A DNA stretch of 64,000 bases. It comes from JAEVLT01 sp964484065. GTDB taxonomy: Bacteria > Bacillota > Bacilli > Bacillales > Cytobacillaceae. The DNA lies in assembly GCA_964484065.1 (NCBI GenBank), contig CAZAEW010000001.1, positions 1 through 64,000 on the forward strand, written 5' to 3'. The stretch's first letter is position 1; each line of letters starts with the position of its first letter. The position numbers and the translations under genes were made by a program. Below the pieces are notes generated by a model. The model was not told the origin of the DNA, made no database searches, and was given only the letters and a program-made list of their open reading frames with translations. Shown piece by piece: positions 1-5,875 of this stretch.

Positions 1-114
1 AGACTACTACCTGAAGCTACTTCAAGAAGAGCTTCGTTGAATTACATCTTGCTGCCTTGCGACGAGCTGAAGATTAACATCTTCGAATATGCTATGGCGC
101 AGGAGCAAATTTGA
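1..114 (+). CDS. 3' end of an unknown + strand gene (partial)
   Basis: Frame 1 is open from the window edge to a TGA at 112-114, giving 37 residues that look protein-like (the tail has LPCDELKINIFEYAMAQEQI). A 16-bp perfect inverted repeat that could end transcription lies 58 nt downstream, which supports a real gene end. I do not recognise the family. A 37-codon open stretch can also arise by chance, so this stays tentative. It would converge on the minus-strand orphan gene that ends at 415. Confidence 0.4.
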   Translation, partial: RLLPEATSRRASLNYILLPCDELKINIFEYAMAQEQI

Positions 115-414
115 TTTATCGCATTTTTTTGAAAGCGACAAATAGTATTATATAATTTTCTCTATCAATCTGTCAATAAAAAGTTTTTCGAGTTTACCAA
201 AAACTTTTTATTGATGTTCTTCCCTTTCAAGAGGAACTTTATTATCATATCACTTGGATTGATTGGATGCAAGAAAAAATTTTATCCTGTTCAATTTTAC
301 CCTGAACAACATGCGAACAATTTTTGTACGGCTTGCAGCCGGGATGAATATAGTAGTATTGTTATCATTACACTTCATCAGGAAAGTTTGGGTAAACTAT
401 TTAACTTATTTAAC
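115..414. other. Intergenic stretch with one large inverted repeat
   Basis: This 300-nt stretch lies between two convergent gene ends. It is very AT-rich and holds the 16-bp inverted repeat at 173-214. A 9-nt tandem repeat (TTTAACTTA) begins at 400 and runs into the 3' end of the orphan gene. No convincing gene is seen: the one + strand frame that starts near 211 lacks a ribosome binding site. Confidence 0.6.
173..214. terminator. 16-bp perfect inverted repeat, probable terminator
   Basis: The left arm TCAATAAAAAGTTTTT (173-188) and right arm AAAAACTTTTTATTGA (199-214) are perfectly complementary around a 10-nt loop. The T run lies inside the stem rather than after it, so this is not a textbook intrinsic terminator. 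Its place between convergent gene ends suggests it stops transcription from either side. An element end is the alternative. Confidence 0.5.
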
Positions 415-426
415 TTATTTAACTGA
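400..426. repeat. Short tandem repeat of TTTAACTTA
   Basis: Two exact copies of the nonamer TTTAACTTA (400-408, 409-417) are followed by a third that ends TGA (418-426). The repeat covers the stop codon of the orphan minus-strand gene. It is probably a slippage product. Confidence 0.7.
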
Positions 427-858
427 TAAAAACTGATATATTTCAAATATTCCATTGTAGAAAACAGGTTTCCATTCGGGATTTGTATCTCTTATACTGG
501 AAAACGAGAAAACTTCACCGTTTTTATCATGAACAAACAATTCCGCGGTTTTTTCTTTTGTGTTGATCCTAAAATCTAACAATTTAACAGACAAAGGTAT
601 GTTTCTCAATGAAATAATCCCCCTGCCATCAATACTTGAGGCAATCATATTTTCTTTTGTAATAAAAAACATTTCCATGGTTTCATGTTCAAGGAAAACC
701 TTCTTGGGATAAAAAATATGCTCCTTTCGTTCAATTGGTTCTAATAATTTTAGTCCCCGTAATTCTTGTGCCAGTTTTTCAATTTTTCCGTAATAAGAAT
801 TGGCTGAACTCTCTTTGGATGCTATTTGTATTAGTTTTTCTAAAGATAATCCTTCCAT
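415..858 (-). CDS. Orphan protein of unknown function
   Basis: This encodes 147 aa with no family I recognise. The start at 858 (MEGLSLEKL) is chosen because an AAAGGGG ribosome binding site sits 8 nt upstream; a GTG three codons earlier overlaps that site. The protein has no signal peptide or membrane segment. Its N-terminal part is helical and charged, and the C-terminal half alternates hydrophobic and polar residues like a beta-rich domain (FFITKENMIAS, TAELFVHDKNGEVFSF). It stands alone beside the accessory left edge, with 356 nt of gene-free DNA upstream. A small immunity-like or house-keeping hypothetical protein are equally possible. Confidence 0.6.
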   Translation of the reverse strand: MEGLSLEKLIQIASKESSANSYYGKIEKLAQELRGLKLLEPIERKEHIFYPKKVFLEHETMEMFFITKENMIASSIDGRGIISLRNIPLSVKLLDFRINTKEKTAELFVHDKNGEVFSFSSIRDTNPEWKPVFYNGIFEIYQFLSVK

Positions 859-1214
859 TTTTCTCACCCCTTTGATACTCTTGCATACTACTGCTTATGT
901 TCGACGTTCATTCCCCCATTCCTTTCAACAATTTGGTGAACTCTGTGTTTAAGACAAATCCTCTAAAGTTTCCTCCTGCATCCAGTTTATCGAAACATAA
1001 ATTTCAACAGAAAAACGGACGCCAGGCGTAACAATTAGAATAATTACCAGAACCTCAATACTCTACTAAAGTTGATTATTTGTTGATTTTCGCAATTAAT
1101 CTTAGAACTTTAACACAGCACTACTACAGGAATAGGTTGAATGGATTTTGGGGAATGTTATGGATGTAAAATGAGGGGTATTTTTAATGAGGAAAGAAGA
1201 GGATGACTTTTCTG
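859..1214. other. Gene-free stretch of about 356 nt
   Basis: No supported gene is present on either strand. On the minus strand a frame of about 31 codons runs from about 1003 to a TGA at 909-911 and could be a worn gene remnant, but it is too short to claim. Just after the PsiE-like stop a weak hairpin (GACTTT paired with AAAGTC on the minus strand) may act in 3' end formation. No clear promoter for the 147-aa gene was found. Confidence 0.5.
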
Positions 1215-1640
1215 CTAAAGTCTTCCCTTTCTTGCCGTAACCGAATTCATGATAAAATAGCCAACAATTAAGATTAGAATGGCACCTGAATAAAGCAAGG
1301 TATAAACTGCATTATCATGATTTACAATGATAAGACGAATCATTGCCGTTATACCGATATATAGAAAATATCGGATTGGGAAATGATGGTGCTCCTTAAA
1401 ATACTTTACAATCAGAGCTATAAATTCAAAATACAAAAAGAAAATCAAGATTGGTTCAAGTAACTGAGAGTGGCTCATCCCGCTTTTAATTAATAAAGAG
1501 CTATAGATAAAATAAACGAGTTCTCTTCCCAGTAAAAAGCACAATGTTAAAGCCAGAAAAATTAAGCCGATATTCAATACTCCCTGCAGAACAGTAGAAA
1601 TCCATAAATTTGCATCTCTTAGTTTTTCATTTGGAAACAT
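1215..1640 (-). CDS. psiE: PsiE-like phosphate-starvation membrane protein
   Basis: This 141-aa protein has the layout of the PsiE family: a short cytoplasmic N-terminus and four hydrophobic segments near residues 17-38, 62-82, 92-106 and 112-132. A conserved-looking FKEHHHFPIRYFLYIGITAM stretch joins segments two and three. PsiE proteins are known as products of phosphate-starvation genes, but their biochemical role is not known. The start at 1640 follows GAGGAG at good spacing; an upstream in-frame ATG would add 25 residues without a binding site. The promoter carries a three-unit PhoP-type box (see that entry), which fits the family. Confidence 0.75.
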   Translation of the reverse strand: MFPNEKLRDANLWISTVLQGVLNIGLIFLALTLCFLLGRELVYFIYSSLLIKSGMSHSQLLEPILIFFLYFEFIALIVKYFKEHHHFPIRYFLYIGITAMIRLIIVNHDNAVYTLLYSGAILILIVGYFIMNSVTARKGRL

Positions 1641-1669
1641 GGTTTCCTCTCCTCTATGATGTTTTTTAT

Positions 1670-1712
1670 AGTATAACTTCTCCATGTAAAGTGAATTTAA
1701 ATTACAAGTAAA
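1670..1712 (-). promoter_or_regulatory. Promoter with PhoP-type box for the PsiE-like gene
   Basis: Read on the minus strand, three hexamers TTTACT (1707-1712), TTTAAA (1696-1701) and TTTACA (1685-1690) are separated by exactly 5 nt. After 9 more nt comes the -10 hexamer TATACT (1670-1675). There is no good -35. Bacillus PhoP binds direct repeats of TT(A/T/C)ACA with this 11-nt period, and activated promoters place the last repeat just upstream of -22, as here. This is an inference from pattern and gene identity. Confidence 0.6.
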
Positions 1713-1779
1713 CATTTCTTAAGAATCTTGTATTGTTTTTTTTAATGGAATTTTTCGAATATTGGATTCTTTAAAATTC

Positions 1780-1821
1780 TTCATTCGTACCAGCTTTTCT
1801 GCTATACTAAAAGCGTTAACA
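1780..1821 (+). promoter_or_regulatory. Sigma-A promoter with cre-like site over the start
   Basis: A -35 TTCATT (1780-1785), 17-nt spacer and -10 TATACT (1803-1808) precede the 57-aa zinc-ribbon gene. TAAAAGCGTTAACA at 1808-1821 matches the catabolite-response consensus TGWAARCGYTWNCW at 13 of 14 positions and would cover the transcription start. CcpA bound here would block initiation. Confidence 0.5.
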
Positions 1822-1834
1822 CAGAGGTGATATT

Positions 1835-2008
1835 ATGGAAAAGGAAACAAACGGATATAGTACTGAGATTATTTATGATTTTAAGGAATATCCTGACAAA
1901 GTCAGCGGGCGTTGCGATAACTGCGGCAGCACATCATTTAAATCTTCTGTCTCCCATGGTGTTTTCTTGAGAGAATGCAAAAATTGCGGCATGAAAAAGA
2001 GTATTTAA
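1835..2008 (+). CDS. 57-aa zinc-ribbon-like protein
   Basis: A 57-residue protein starts at ATG 1835 after AGAGGTGAT and ends with TAA at 2006-2008. It has two CxxC knuckles, C27-DN-C30 (followed by GS) and C48-KN-C51 (followed by G), spaced as in a treble-clef or zinc-ribbon fold. A basic tail MKKSI ends the protein. No enzyme motif is visible. The strong promoter, ribosome binding site and conserved-looking cysteine spacing argue for a real gene. It is transcribed away from the PsiE-like gene. Its function is unknown; a nucleic-acid or protein-binding zinc module is the natural guess. Confidence 0.7.
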   Translation: MEKETNGYSTEIIYDFKEYPDKVSGRCDNCGSTSFKSSVSHGVFLRECKNCGMKKSI

Positions 2009-2082
2009 ATTTCCTTCTATGAATATAATTCAAATGCTTATTGATAAAGCCTAATTCATCCGAAAGCATACCTTCGAAGGAC

Positions 2083-2088
2083 TATAAT
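2083..2088 (+). promoter_or_regulatory. -10 element before the 80-aa gene
   Basis: A perfect TATAAT lies 20 nt upstream of the ATG, just ahead of the ribosome binding site GGAGG (2097-2101). No good -35 was found at the usual distance. Confidence 0.4.
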
Positions 2089-2108
2089 AGTTACGTGGAG
2101 GAATGAAA

Positions 2109-2351
2109 ATGATGACTTATGAGGAAATTCAGGTTGGGATGTTATTGAGACTCGAAAAGACCCATAAATATGAACCAAGTTATATTGTAAGAGTTGTCGA
2201 TAAATTTGCCAAAGTAATCAATGGTTATGAAGCACATTTTATCGTAATCGAAGACCCGGAGCAGCCAAATCAGTATATCAATATGCCTCCATATCTGTTT
2301 CAACCTTATTTTGAGCATACGGAAACCGTAAAAAAAGACACCCCTCTCTAA
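2109..2351 (+). CDS. Unknown 80-aa soluble protein
   Basis: The 80-residue product (MMTYEEIQVG...) matches no family I recognise. The start at 2109 is preferred because GGAGG ends 7 nt before it; the ATG at 2103 is too close. The sequence has a compact alpha/beta pattern with many aromatic residues (YEPSYIVRVVDKF, PPYLFQPYF) and no membrane segment. A strong terminator begins inside the last codons and also serves the convergent ABC gene. Confidence 0.65.
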   Translation: MMTYEEIQVGMLLRLEKTHKYEPSYIVRVVDKFAKVINGYEAHFIVIEDPEQPNQYINMPPYLFQPYFEHTETVKKDTPL

Positions 2352-2372
2352 GTAGAAAGGGGTGTCTTTTTT
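2331..2372. terminator. Bidirectional intrinsic terminator
   Basis: A 15-bp perfect stem pairs 2331-2345 with 2358-2372 (GACACCCCT with AGGGGTGTC plus flanking A and T runs). It works for both the 80-aa gene on the + strand and the ABC ATPase gene that ends at 2384 on the minus strand. Confidence 0.9.
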
Positions 2373-2383
2373 GCTCATTTATC

Positions 2384-3160
2384 TCATAATTTCGAAATCA
2401 ATGGTCTGTTGTTCTGCCAGATGACTTTTACAGGAAGATCAAAAAACTGCGTTAGCATTTCACTTGAAATCATGTCCTGTGTGGAGCCGGAGGAAAAAAC
2501 TTGTCCTTCCTTAAGAAGCAATGTTTTATTAAAAACCGGTAAAATTTCCTCGACATGATGGGTGACATAAAGAATCGTCGGTGCTTCGGGCCTTTTAGCA
2601 ATATTTTTAATTGATTCCAACAAATGTTCCCGCGCAATAAAGTCTAATCCGTTCGTCGGTTCATCAAGTATAAGCAAGGAAGGGTCAGCCATTAAAGCCC
2701 TGGCAATGAGGACCCGCTGCCGCTCACCCTGCGATAAAGTTTCATAGTTTTGATTAGCATATTTAAAGCAGCCCAGCTCTTTCAAAAGATCAATTGCCTT
2801 TGCTCTCATTTCGTCTGTCGGTGTTTCATATAAACCGATGCTTGCAAACCCTCCGCTCAAGACAATTTCAAAGGCATTATCTACCGGATAAAATTTTTGC
2901 TGAAGGGAAGATGAAACAATGCCAATCTTTCTGCGAAGTTTTTCACCAAGATAAGTTTTTCCAAATTCCATTCCCAGAACCGTTACTTTTCCTTTAGTCG
3001 GAAAATATTCTGCAGTCAGCATATTTAAGAGGGTTGATTTTCCAGCTCCGTTTAATCCGAATAATACCCAATGTTCACCTTTTTTAATTTGCCAATTCAC
3101 ATTTTGTAAAATCCATTTGCCTTCTCGCTTTAATGATACATCTTCTAGAAGTAATACCAT
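2384..3160 (-). CDS. YlmA-like ABC transporter ATP-binding protein
   Basis: This is a 258-aa ABC ATPase. Walker A GLNGAGKST is at 35-43, the signature LSQGE at 142-146, Walker B LLILDEP at 162-168 and the switch His in YVTHH near 207. It resembles B. subtilis YlmA, a soluble ATPase of unknown substrate. No permease gene is adjacent, so it either pairs with a distant permease or has a non-transport role. The start at 3160 follows GGGGGAG; an upstream ATG adds 11 residues with no binding site. It is transcribed away from the tRNA-like gene and ends at the shared terminator. Confidence 0.8.
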   Translation of the reverse strand: MVLLLEDVSLKREGKWILQNVNWQIKKGEHWVLFGLNGAGKSTLLNMLTAEYFPTKGKVTVLGMEFGKTYLGEKLRRKIGIVSSSLQQKFYPVDNAFEIVLSGGFASIGLYETPTDEMRAKAIDLLKELGCFKYANQNYETLSQGERQRVLIARALMADPSLLILDEPTNGLDFIAREHLLESIKNIAKRPEAPTILYVTHHVEEILPVFNKTLLLKEGQVFSSGSTQDMISSEMLTQFFDLPVKVIWQNNRPLISKL

Positions 3161-3263
3161 CCTGATCGCTCCCCCGCTTTTAAAAAGAGGCAAAGAATTA
3201 GGCTTGTCCCTTTTTTCATTTTAGTAATGAATATTTTTTCAGAAACGTCCCATACTATTTTTA

Positions 3264-3348
3264 GGACTTGTAGCTCAATGGTCAGAGCAGCTGGCAGTTT
3301 CAAGGGTAACTGTTATGTTTTTTACGGGTTCGAATCCCGTCAAGTCCT
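3264..3348 (+). tRNA. Non-canonical tRNA-like RNA
   Basis: The ends fold as a tRNA. A perfect 7-bp acceptor stem joins GGACTTG (3264-3270) and CAAGTCC (3341-3347). U8 and A9 follow, then a D arm GCTC-AATGGTCA-GAGC (3273-3288) and a T arm ACGGG-TTCGAAT-CCCGT (3324-3340). The middle is abnormal: 34 nt lie between position 26 and the T arm, and GCTGG at 3290-3294 has no CCAGC partner. Instead 3292-3299 pair with 3308-3315 (8 bp with two G-U) around an 8-nt loop TCAAGGGT, followed by T6. Position 73 would be U and no CCA is encoded. It may be kin to the tRNA-like RNA called tRNA(Other) in B. cereus, which both lysyl-tRNA synthetases together charge. A decayed tRNA is the alternative. Confidence 0.6.
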
Positions 3349-3360
3349 TTTTCCTGCCTT

Positions 3361-4116
3361 TTATTCAGGTTTATATCCTAAACGACTGGATATCTTCTTT
3401 CCTACATCCATTAATTTATCCTTTAAGCCGTTAATTTTTTCATCAGTCATCCGCAGCGATGTGCCTGAAATACTTACAGCACCTGCCACTTCTCCCCGGT
3501 GATTAAAAATGGGAGCCGCTATACAAGTAATGCCTGGCTCATTTTCCTCCCTTTCAATACCATACCCTTGCTTTTTAATCATCGATAAGTTCTCCAACAA
3601 ATCCTGCTCATTTGTAATCGTTTTTTCTGTATGCATAGGAAGCCCTTTTTGATGAATAATTTCAATCGTTTCGCCTCTTGGGATATGTGCTAAGATCACC
3701 TTGCCTGCACTTGTGCAGTGCATTGGGGCCCGCTTGCCTACCTGCGAATGCATCCTTAACGTTTCATTCCCCTCCAGCTTTTCAATATAAACCGCTTCTT
3801 TCTGAGAATAGATAACCAAATGAATGACTTCATTGGAAATTTCCTCAAGCTCCCTTAATAAAGGGATCGCTTCTTTACGAATATCAATGGACTCTAACAG
3901 CTTTGTACTTAACTCAAGGTATATGTACCCTAATTTATATTTTTTTGTTTCAGGATTCTGTTCGATAAAGCCTTTCGCAGTTAAAGTTGCCAGAATCCGA
4001 AAGATAGAGCTTTTATTTAAACCCAGCATTTCCGCCAGTTCTGTCACTCCGATTCCGTCCTTACGGGAACTGACAATCTTGATGATATTTAAGGCCCTGT
4101 CAATTGATTGAACCAT
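3361..4116 (-). CDS. IclR-family transcriptional regulator
   Basis: The 251-aa protein has an N-terminal winged helix-turn-helix (residues about 5-65, GVTELAEMLGLNKSSIFRIL) and a C-terminal IclR effector domain (about 70-248) with the usual MHCTSAGKVILA segment. Family members such as KdgR bind sugar-acid or aromatic metabolites and repress catabolic genes. No catabolic operon lies beside it here, so the target is not evident. The start at 4116 follows GGGGGGAG; an upstream ATG would add 34 residues. The gene ends 12 nt from the convergent tRNA-like gene with no visible terminator. Autoregulation is suggested by a palindrome in its leader. Confidence 0.85.
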   Translation of the reverse strand: MVQSIDRALNIIKIVSSRKDGIGVTELAEMLGLNKSSIFRILATLTAKGFIEQNPETKKYKLGYIYLELSTKLLESIDIRKEAIPLLRELEEISNEVIHLVIYSQKEAVYIEKLEGNETLRMHSQVGKRAPMHCTSAGKVILAHIPRGETIEIIHQKGLPMHTEKTITNEQDLLENLSMIKKQGYGIEREENEPGITCIAAPIFNHRGEVAGAVSISGTSLRMTDEKINGLKDKLMDVGKKISSRLGYKPE

Positions 4117-4176
4117 ATTCTCCCCCCTTTTGCATTTATGTCTATCAATCTTGTTTGCCGAATGAATTGTTTTAAT

Positions 4177-4192
4177 AACTGAAATTTTAGTT
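4177..4192 (-). promoter_or_regulatory. Palindrome in the iclR leader, possible operator
   Basis: AACTGAAATTTTAGTT is an inverted repeat with one mismatched pair. It lies about 20-30 nt downstream of the predicted start point, where a bound regulator would block elongation or initiation. It has the size of IclR-family operators, but the assignment is inference. Confidence 0.3.
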
Positions 4193-4216
4193 TTCGGTAA
4201 AAGGTATCTACCGTTC

Positions 4217-4225
4217 ATTATATCA
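4217..4225 (-). promoter_or_regulatory. Extended -10 promoter for the IclR gene
   Basis: The minus strand reads TGATATAAT, a perfect -10 with the TG extension. A consensus -35 is missing, as is common for extended -10 promoters. The leader to the ATG is about 95 nt. Confidence 0.55.
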
Positions 4226-4260
4226 TTGTTCTTTCAAGGTGGGCATCCATCATGTAATAA

Positions 4261-4284
4261 ACCTGTACCTGTACCTGTACCTGA
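4261..4284. repeat. Hexamer tandem repeat ACCTGT
   Basis: Three exact ACCTGT units (4261-4278) are followed by ACCTGA (4279-4284). The repeat sits just upstream of the IclR promoter, where copy-number change could alter promoter spacing to upstream elements. Confidence 0.8.
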
Positions 4285-4330
4285 ACCATTCCGAGAAAAT
4301 GACTGTTTATCCTCAAATCTCCACCAGAAG

Positions 4331-4354
4331 TAAAAGCCGGGTAAAGTTCCCGGC
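4331..4354 (-). terminator. Terminator of the 67-aa gene
   Basis: On the minus strand GCCGGG and CCCGGC pair around a 7-nt loop, followed by a short TTTTA tract. It lies 12 nt after the stop codon. Confidence 0.65.
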
Positions 4355-4365
4355 CATTTCCCGAA

Positions 4366-4569
4366 TTATGACTTTTCAAAGTACTCCTTTAGCAGTTTTG
4401 GGTCCTTAACATTAGCTTTTGAAAAATAGGGATTATTTTCCGAAGCATCCTTTGGGTCCAAGTTTGTTTTAATCACAAGAGTTGGTCCAGGATTTCTTTC
4501 AGCAATAATCCGATCATTTAACTCACGGAAATCAGGCAATTGTCCATCTCCAGGCTTCTTTGACTCCAT
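4366..4569 (-). CDS. Unknown 67-aa protein
   Basis: This 67-residue hydrophilic protein (MESKKPGDGQ...) starts at 4569, six nt after GGAGGTG. It is rich in Asn, Pro, Lys and Glu, has no membrane segment, and ends with a charged helix (DPKLLKEYFEKS). I recognise no family. It lies 102 nt downstream of cotE, past the cotE terminator, so it probably has its own promoter. A small sporulation-associated protein is possible from its position but nothing in the sequence proves it. Confidence 0.65.
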   Translation of the reverse strand: MESKKPGDGQLPDFRELNDRIIAERNPGPTLVIKTNLDPKDASENNPYFSKANVKDPKLLKEYFEKS

Positions 4570-4641
4570 TGCAAACACCTCCTGCATATAGGGTGTACTT
4601 TACGGGCATCATCATTCCTATTAATATTTATAAAAAAGAAA

Positions 4642-4667
4642 AACTAGGAAGCAAGATCTTCCTAGTT
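4642..4667 (-). terminator. cotE terminator
   Basis: AACTAGGAAG and CTTCCTAGTT form a 10-bp stem with a 6-nt loop, followed on the minus strand by a T-rich run. It starts five nt after the cotE stop codon. Confidence 0.85.
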
Positions 4668-4671
4668 ATCG

Positions 4672-5220
4672 TTATTCCTCTTCAGAGCCGACTAAGAAAT
4701 CTGGATTTAATTCTTCAAATTCTTCATCGTCAACATCCATGCCCCACTCATCGTCATCATCAGCATGGCATCCTTGCGGGTTGATTGCTACACAAACCTT
4801 TGTTTCTCCAATGACCTCGACAAGGAATTCTCTCTCCACATGTACAATAATTTTATTTCCATTTGGAGAAATAACCGCTTCAGTGCAATTGGGCTGCTGC
4901 AGAACCCGTGCGACAATTTCATTGTCTCCAAGAATATCATCGTCACGGTAGCGCAGTTTGATGATATCCGTATAAGAAACACGTTCCGTTACTACTTCTG
5001 TTTTTGTATTTTGGCTGTAAGAGTACCAAACGTTAATGTCATAGGATCCATGTATCTCTACTGTTTTTCCGACTTTTTTCGCTTCGTATTTATGATTGAT
5101 GATCCAACATCCAAGGATACTCGTTGGATTATGCGCCGGGACGATCGTATGGCTGGACTGGGTGAATTTACGTCCTTTCGCTACGACCGCTTTCGTGATG
5201 ATCTCTCTGTATTCTCCCAT
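4672..5220 (-). CDS. cotE: Spore outer-coat morphogenetic protein CotE
   Basis: The 182-aa product matches CotE, which encases the forespore and is needed to assemble the outer coat. The N-terminus GEYREIITKAVVAKGRKFTQ is the family hallmark, and the length agrees with the 181-aa B. subtilis protein. The C-terminus is strongly acidic (DDDDEWGMDVDDEEFEE). The start at 5220 follows AGGAGGG; an ATG ten codons upstream has no binding site and overlaps it. The gene follows ricA after a terminator, as in other bacilli, and a possible sigma-K promoter lies about 105 nt upstream. Unlike in B. subtilis, mutS does not follow. Confidence 0.95.
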   Translation of the reverse strand: MGEYREIITKAVVAKGRKFTQSSHTIVPAHNPTSILGCWIINHKYEAKKVGKTVEIHGSYDINVWYSYSQNTKTEVVTERVSYTDIIKLRYRDDDILGDNEIVARVLQQPNCTEAVISPNGNKIIVHVEREFLVEVIGETKVCVAINPQGCHADDDDEWGMDVDDEEFEELNPDFLVGSEEE

Positions 5221-5323
5221 TTCAAGCGAACCCTCCTCATTCATTTTCATTTCATCCTATGCTAAATTTTAGACTAGTGTGCGATATATTTTTGGGTAAT
5301 CTGGTTAAATGTTTAGTTCCATT

Positions 5324-5351
5324 CATTTTATGTGGGTTATTTGGGGATGTT
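5324..5351 (-). promoter_or_regulatory. Possible sigma-K promoter of cotE
   Basis: The minus strand has AACA (5348-5351), a 15-nt gap and CATAAAATG (5324-5332), close to the sigma-K pattern mACm-N14-17-CATANNNTA with one mismatch. Mother-cell control of cotE is known in B. subtilis. The motif is short, so this is a candidate only. Confidence 0.35.
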
Positions 5352-5381
5352 CCGATGAGGGAATGATTTATCTAAAAAAAG

Positions 5382-5411
5382 AAAAACCAAGCGATGTTTC
5401 GCCTGGTTTTT
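5382..5411 (-). terminator. ricA terminator
   Basis: A stem with AAACCA and TGGTTT outer arms and GCGA/TCGC inner arms, interrupted by one mismatch, is followed on the minus strand by a T-rich run. Confidence 0.85.
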
Positions 5412-5419
5412 GGTACAAA

Positions 5420-5875
5420 TTAATCATGACAGTGATCATGTCCATGTTCACAGCCGCATTCGGAATTATTATTGACACTAGCGCCAGTTTCTCCTCGTAA
5501 AACATCTCCGCCGGTAGAAATAATAATCTCGTCAGTAACCGTATTTGAGATGGTGGAAGCAATAATTTGCAGCAAATCATTGACCTCTAGTTGAGATTGT
5601 TTAAACTGCTGCACAACCGGAATCTCGTCCAGCTCTTGTTCCAGAAAGGCAATTTTTTCTTCCACTTTTTTCAGCGCTTCTGGTTTGCCATAATGCTGCA
5701 GGTTTACGGCTTGTTTTTGCAGGCCCTTCATTTCAGAAATGATCATGGTGACTTTTTGATTTTGATGAATTTTCGCTTCTGCTTGCTTAAAAAAATCTAC
5801 CTCTTCCGTTTCGGAAATCATCCTGGCTAGTTCCTTTGCCCGATTAACAATATCGTCTTTTGTGTATTTCGCCAC
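5420..5875 (-). CDS. ricA: RicA (YmcA), subunit of the Ric/Y-complex
   Basis: The 151-aa protein corresponds to B. subtilis YmcA/RicA. With RicF (YlbF) and RicT (YaaT) it forms an iron-sulfur complex that works with RNase Y in mRNA processing and affects biofilm formation, competence and sporulation. The body is a helical Com_YlbF domain (about 1-115). The C-terminal CGCEHGHDHCHD tail carries the Cys and His residues expected for cluster binding. It starts with GTG at 5875, directly after the miaB stop codon, with AGAGGTG inside the end of miaB as ribosome binding site. This points to coupled translation. Confidence 0.92.
   Translation of the reverse strand: MAKYTKDDIVNRAKELARMISETEEVDFFKQAEAKIHQNQKVTMIISEMKGLQKQAVNLQHYGKPEALKKVEEKIAFLEQELDEIPVVQQFKQSQLEVNDLLQIIASTISNTVTDEIIISTGGDVLRGETGASVNNNSECGCEHGHDHCHD

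Noticed and set aside
211..426. Short + strand frame whose product resembles a lipoprotein (SLGLIGC)
   Set aside because: It has no ribosome binding site, starts inside the inverted repeat and runs through the TTTAACTTA repeat antisense to the orphan gene.
909..1003. Minus-strand open stretch of about 31 codons upstream of the 147-aa gene
   Set aside because: It is too short, has no start with a ribosome binding site and resembles no family I know, so a decayed gene cannot be claimed.
2142..2378. Minus-strand 78-codon frame opposite the 80-aa gene
   Set aside because: It is read through the shared terminator and antisense to a gene with a better ribosome binding site and promoter.
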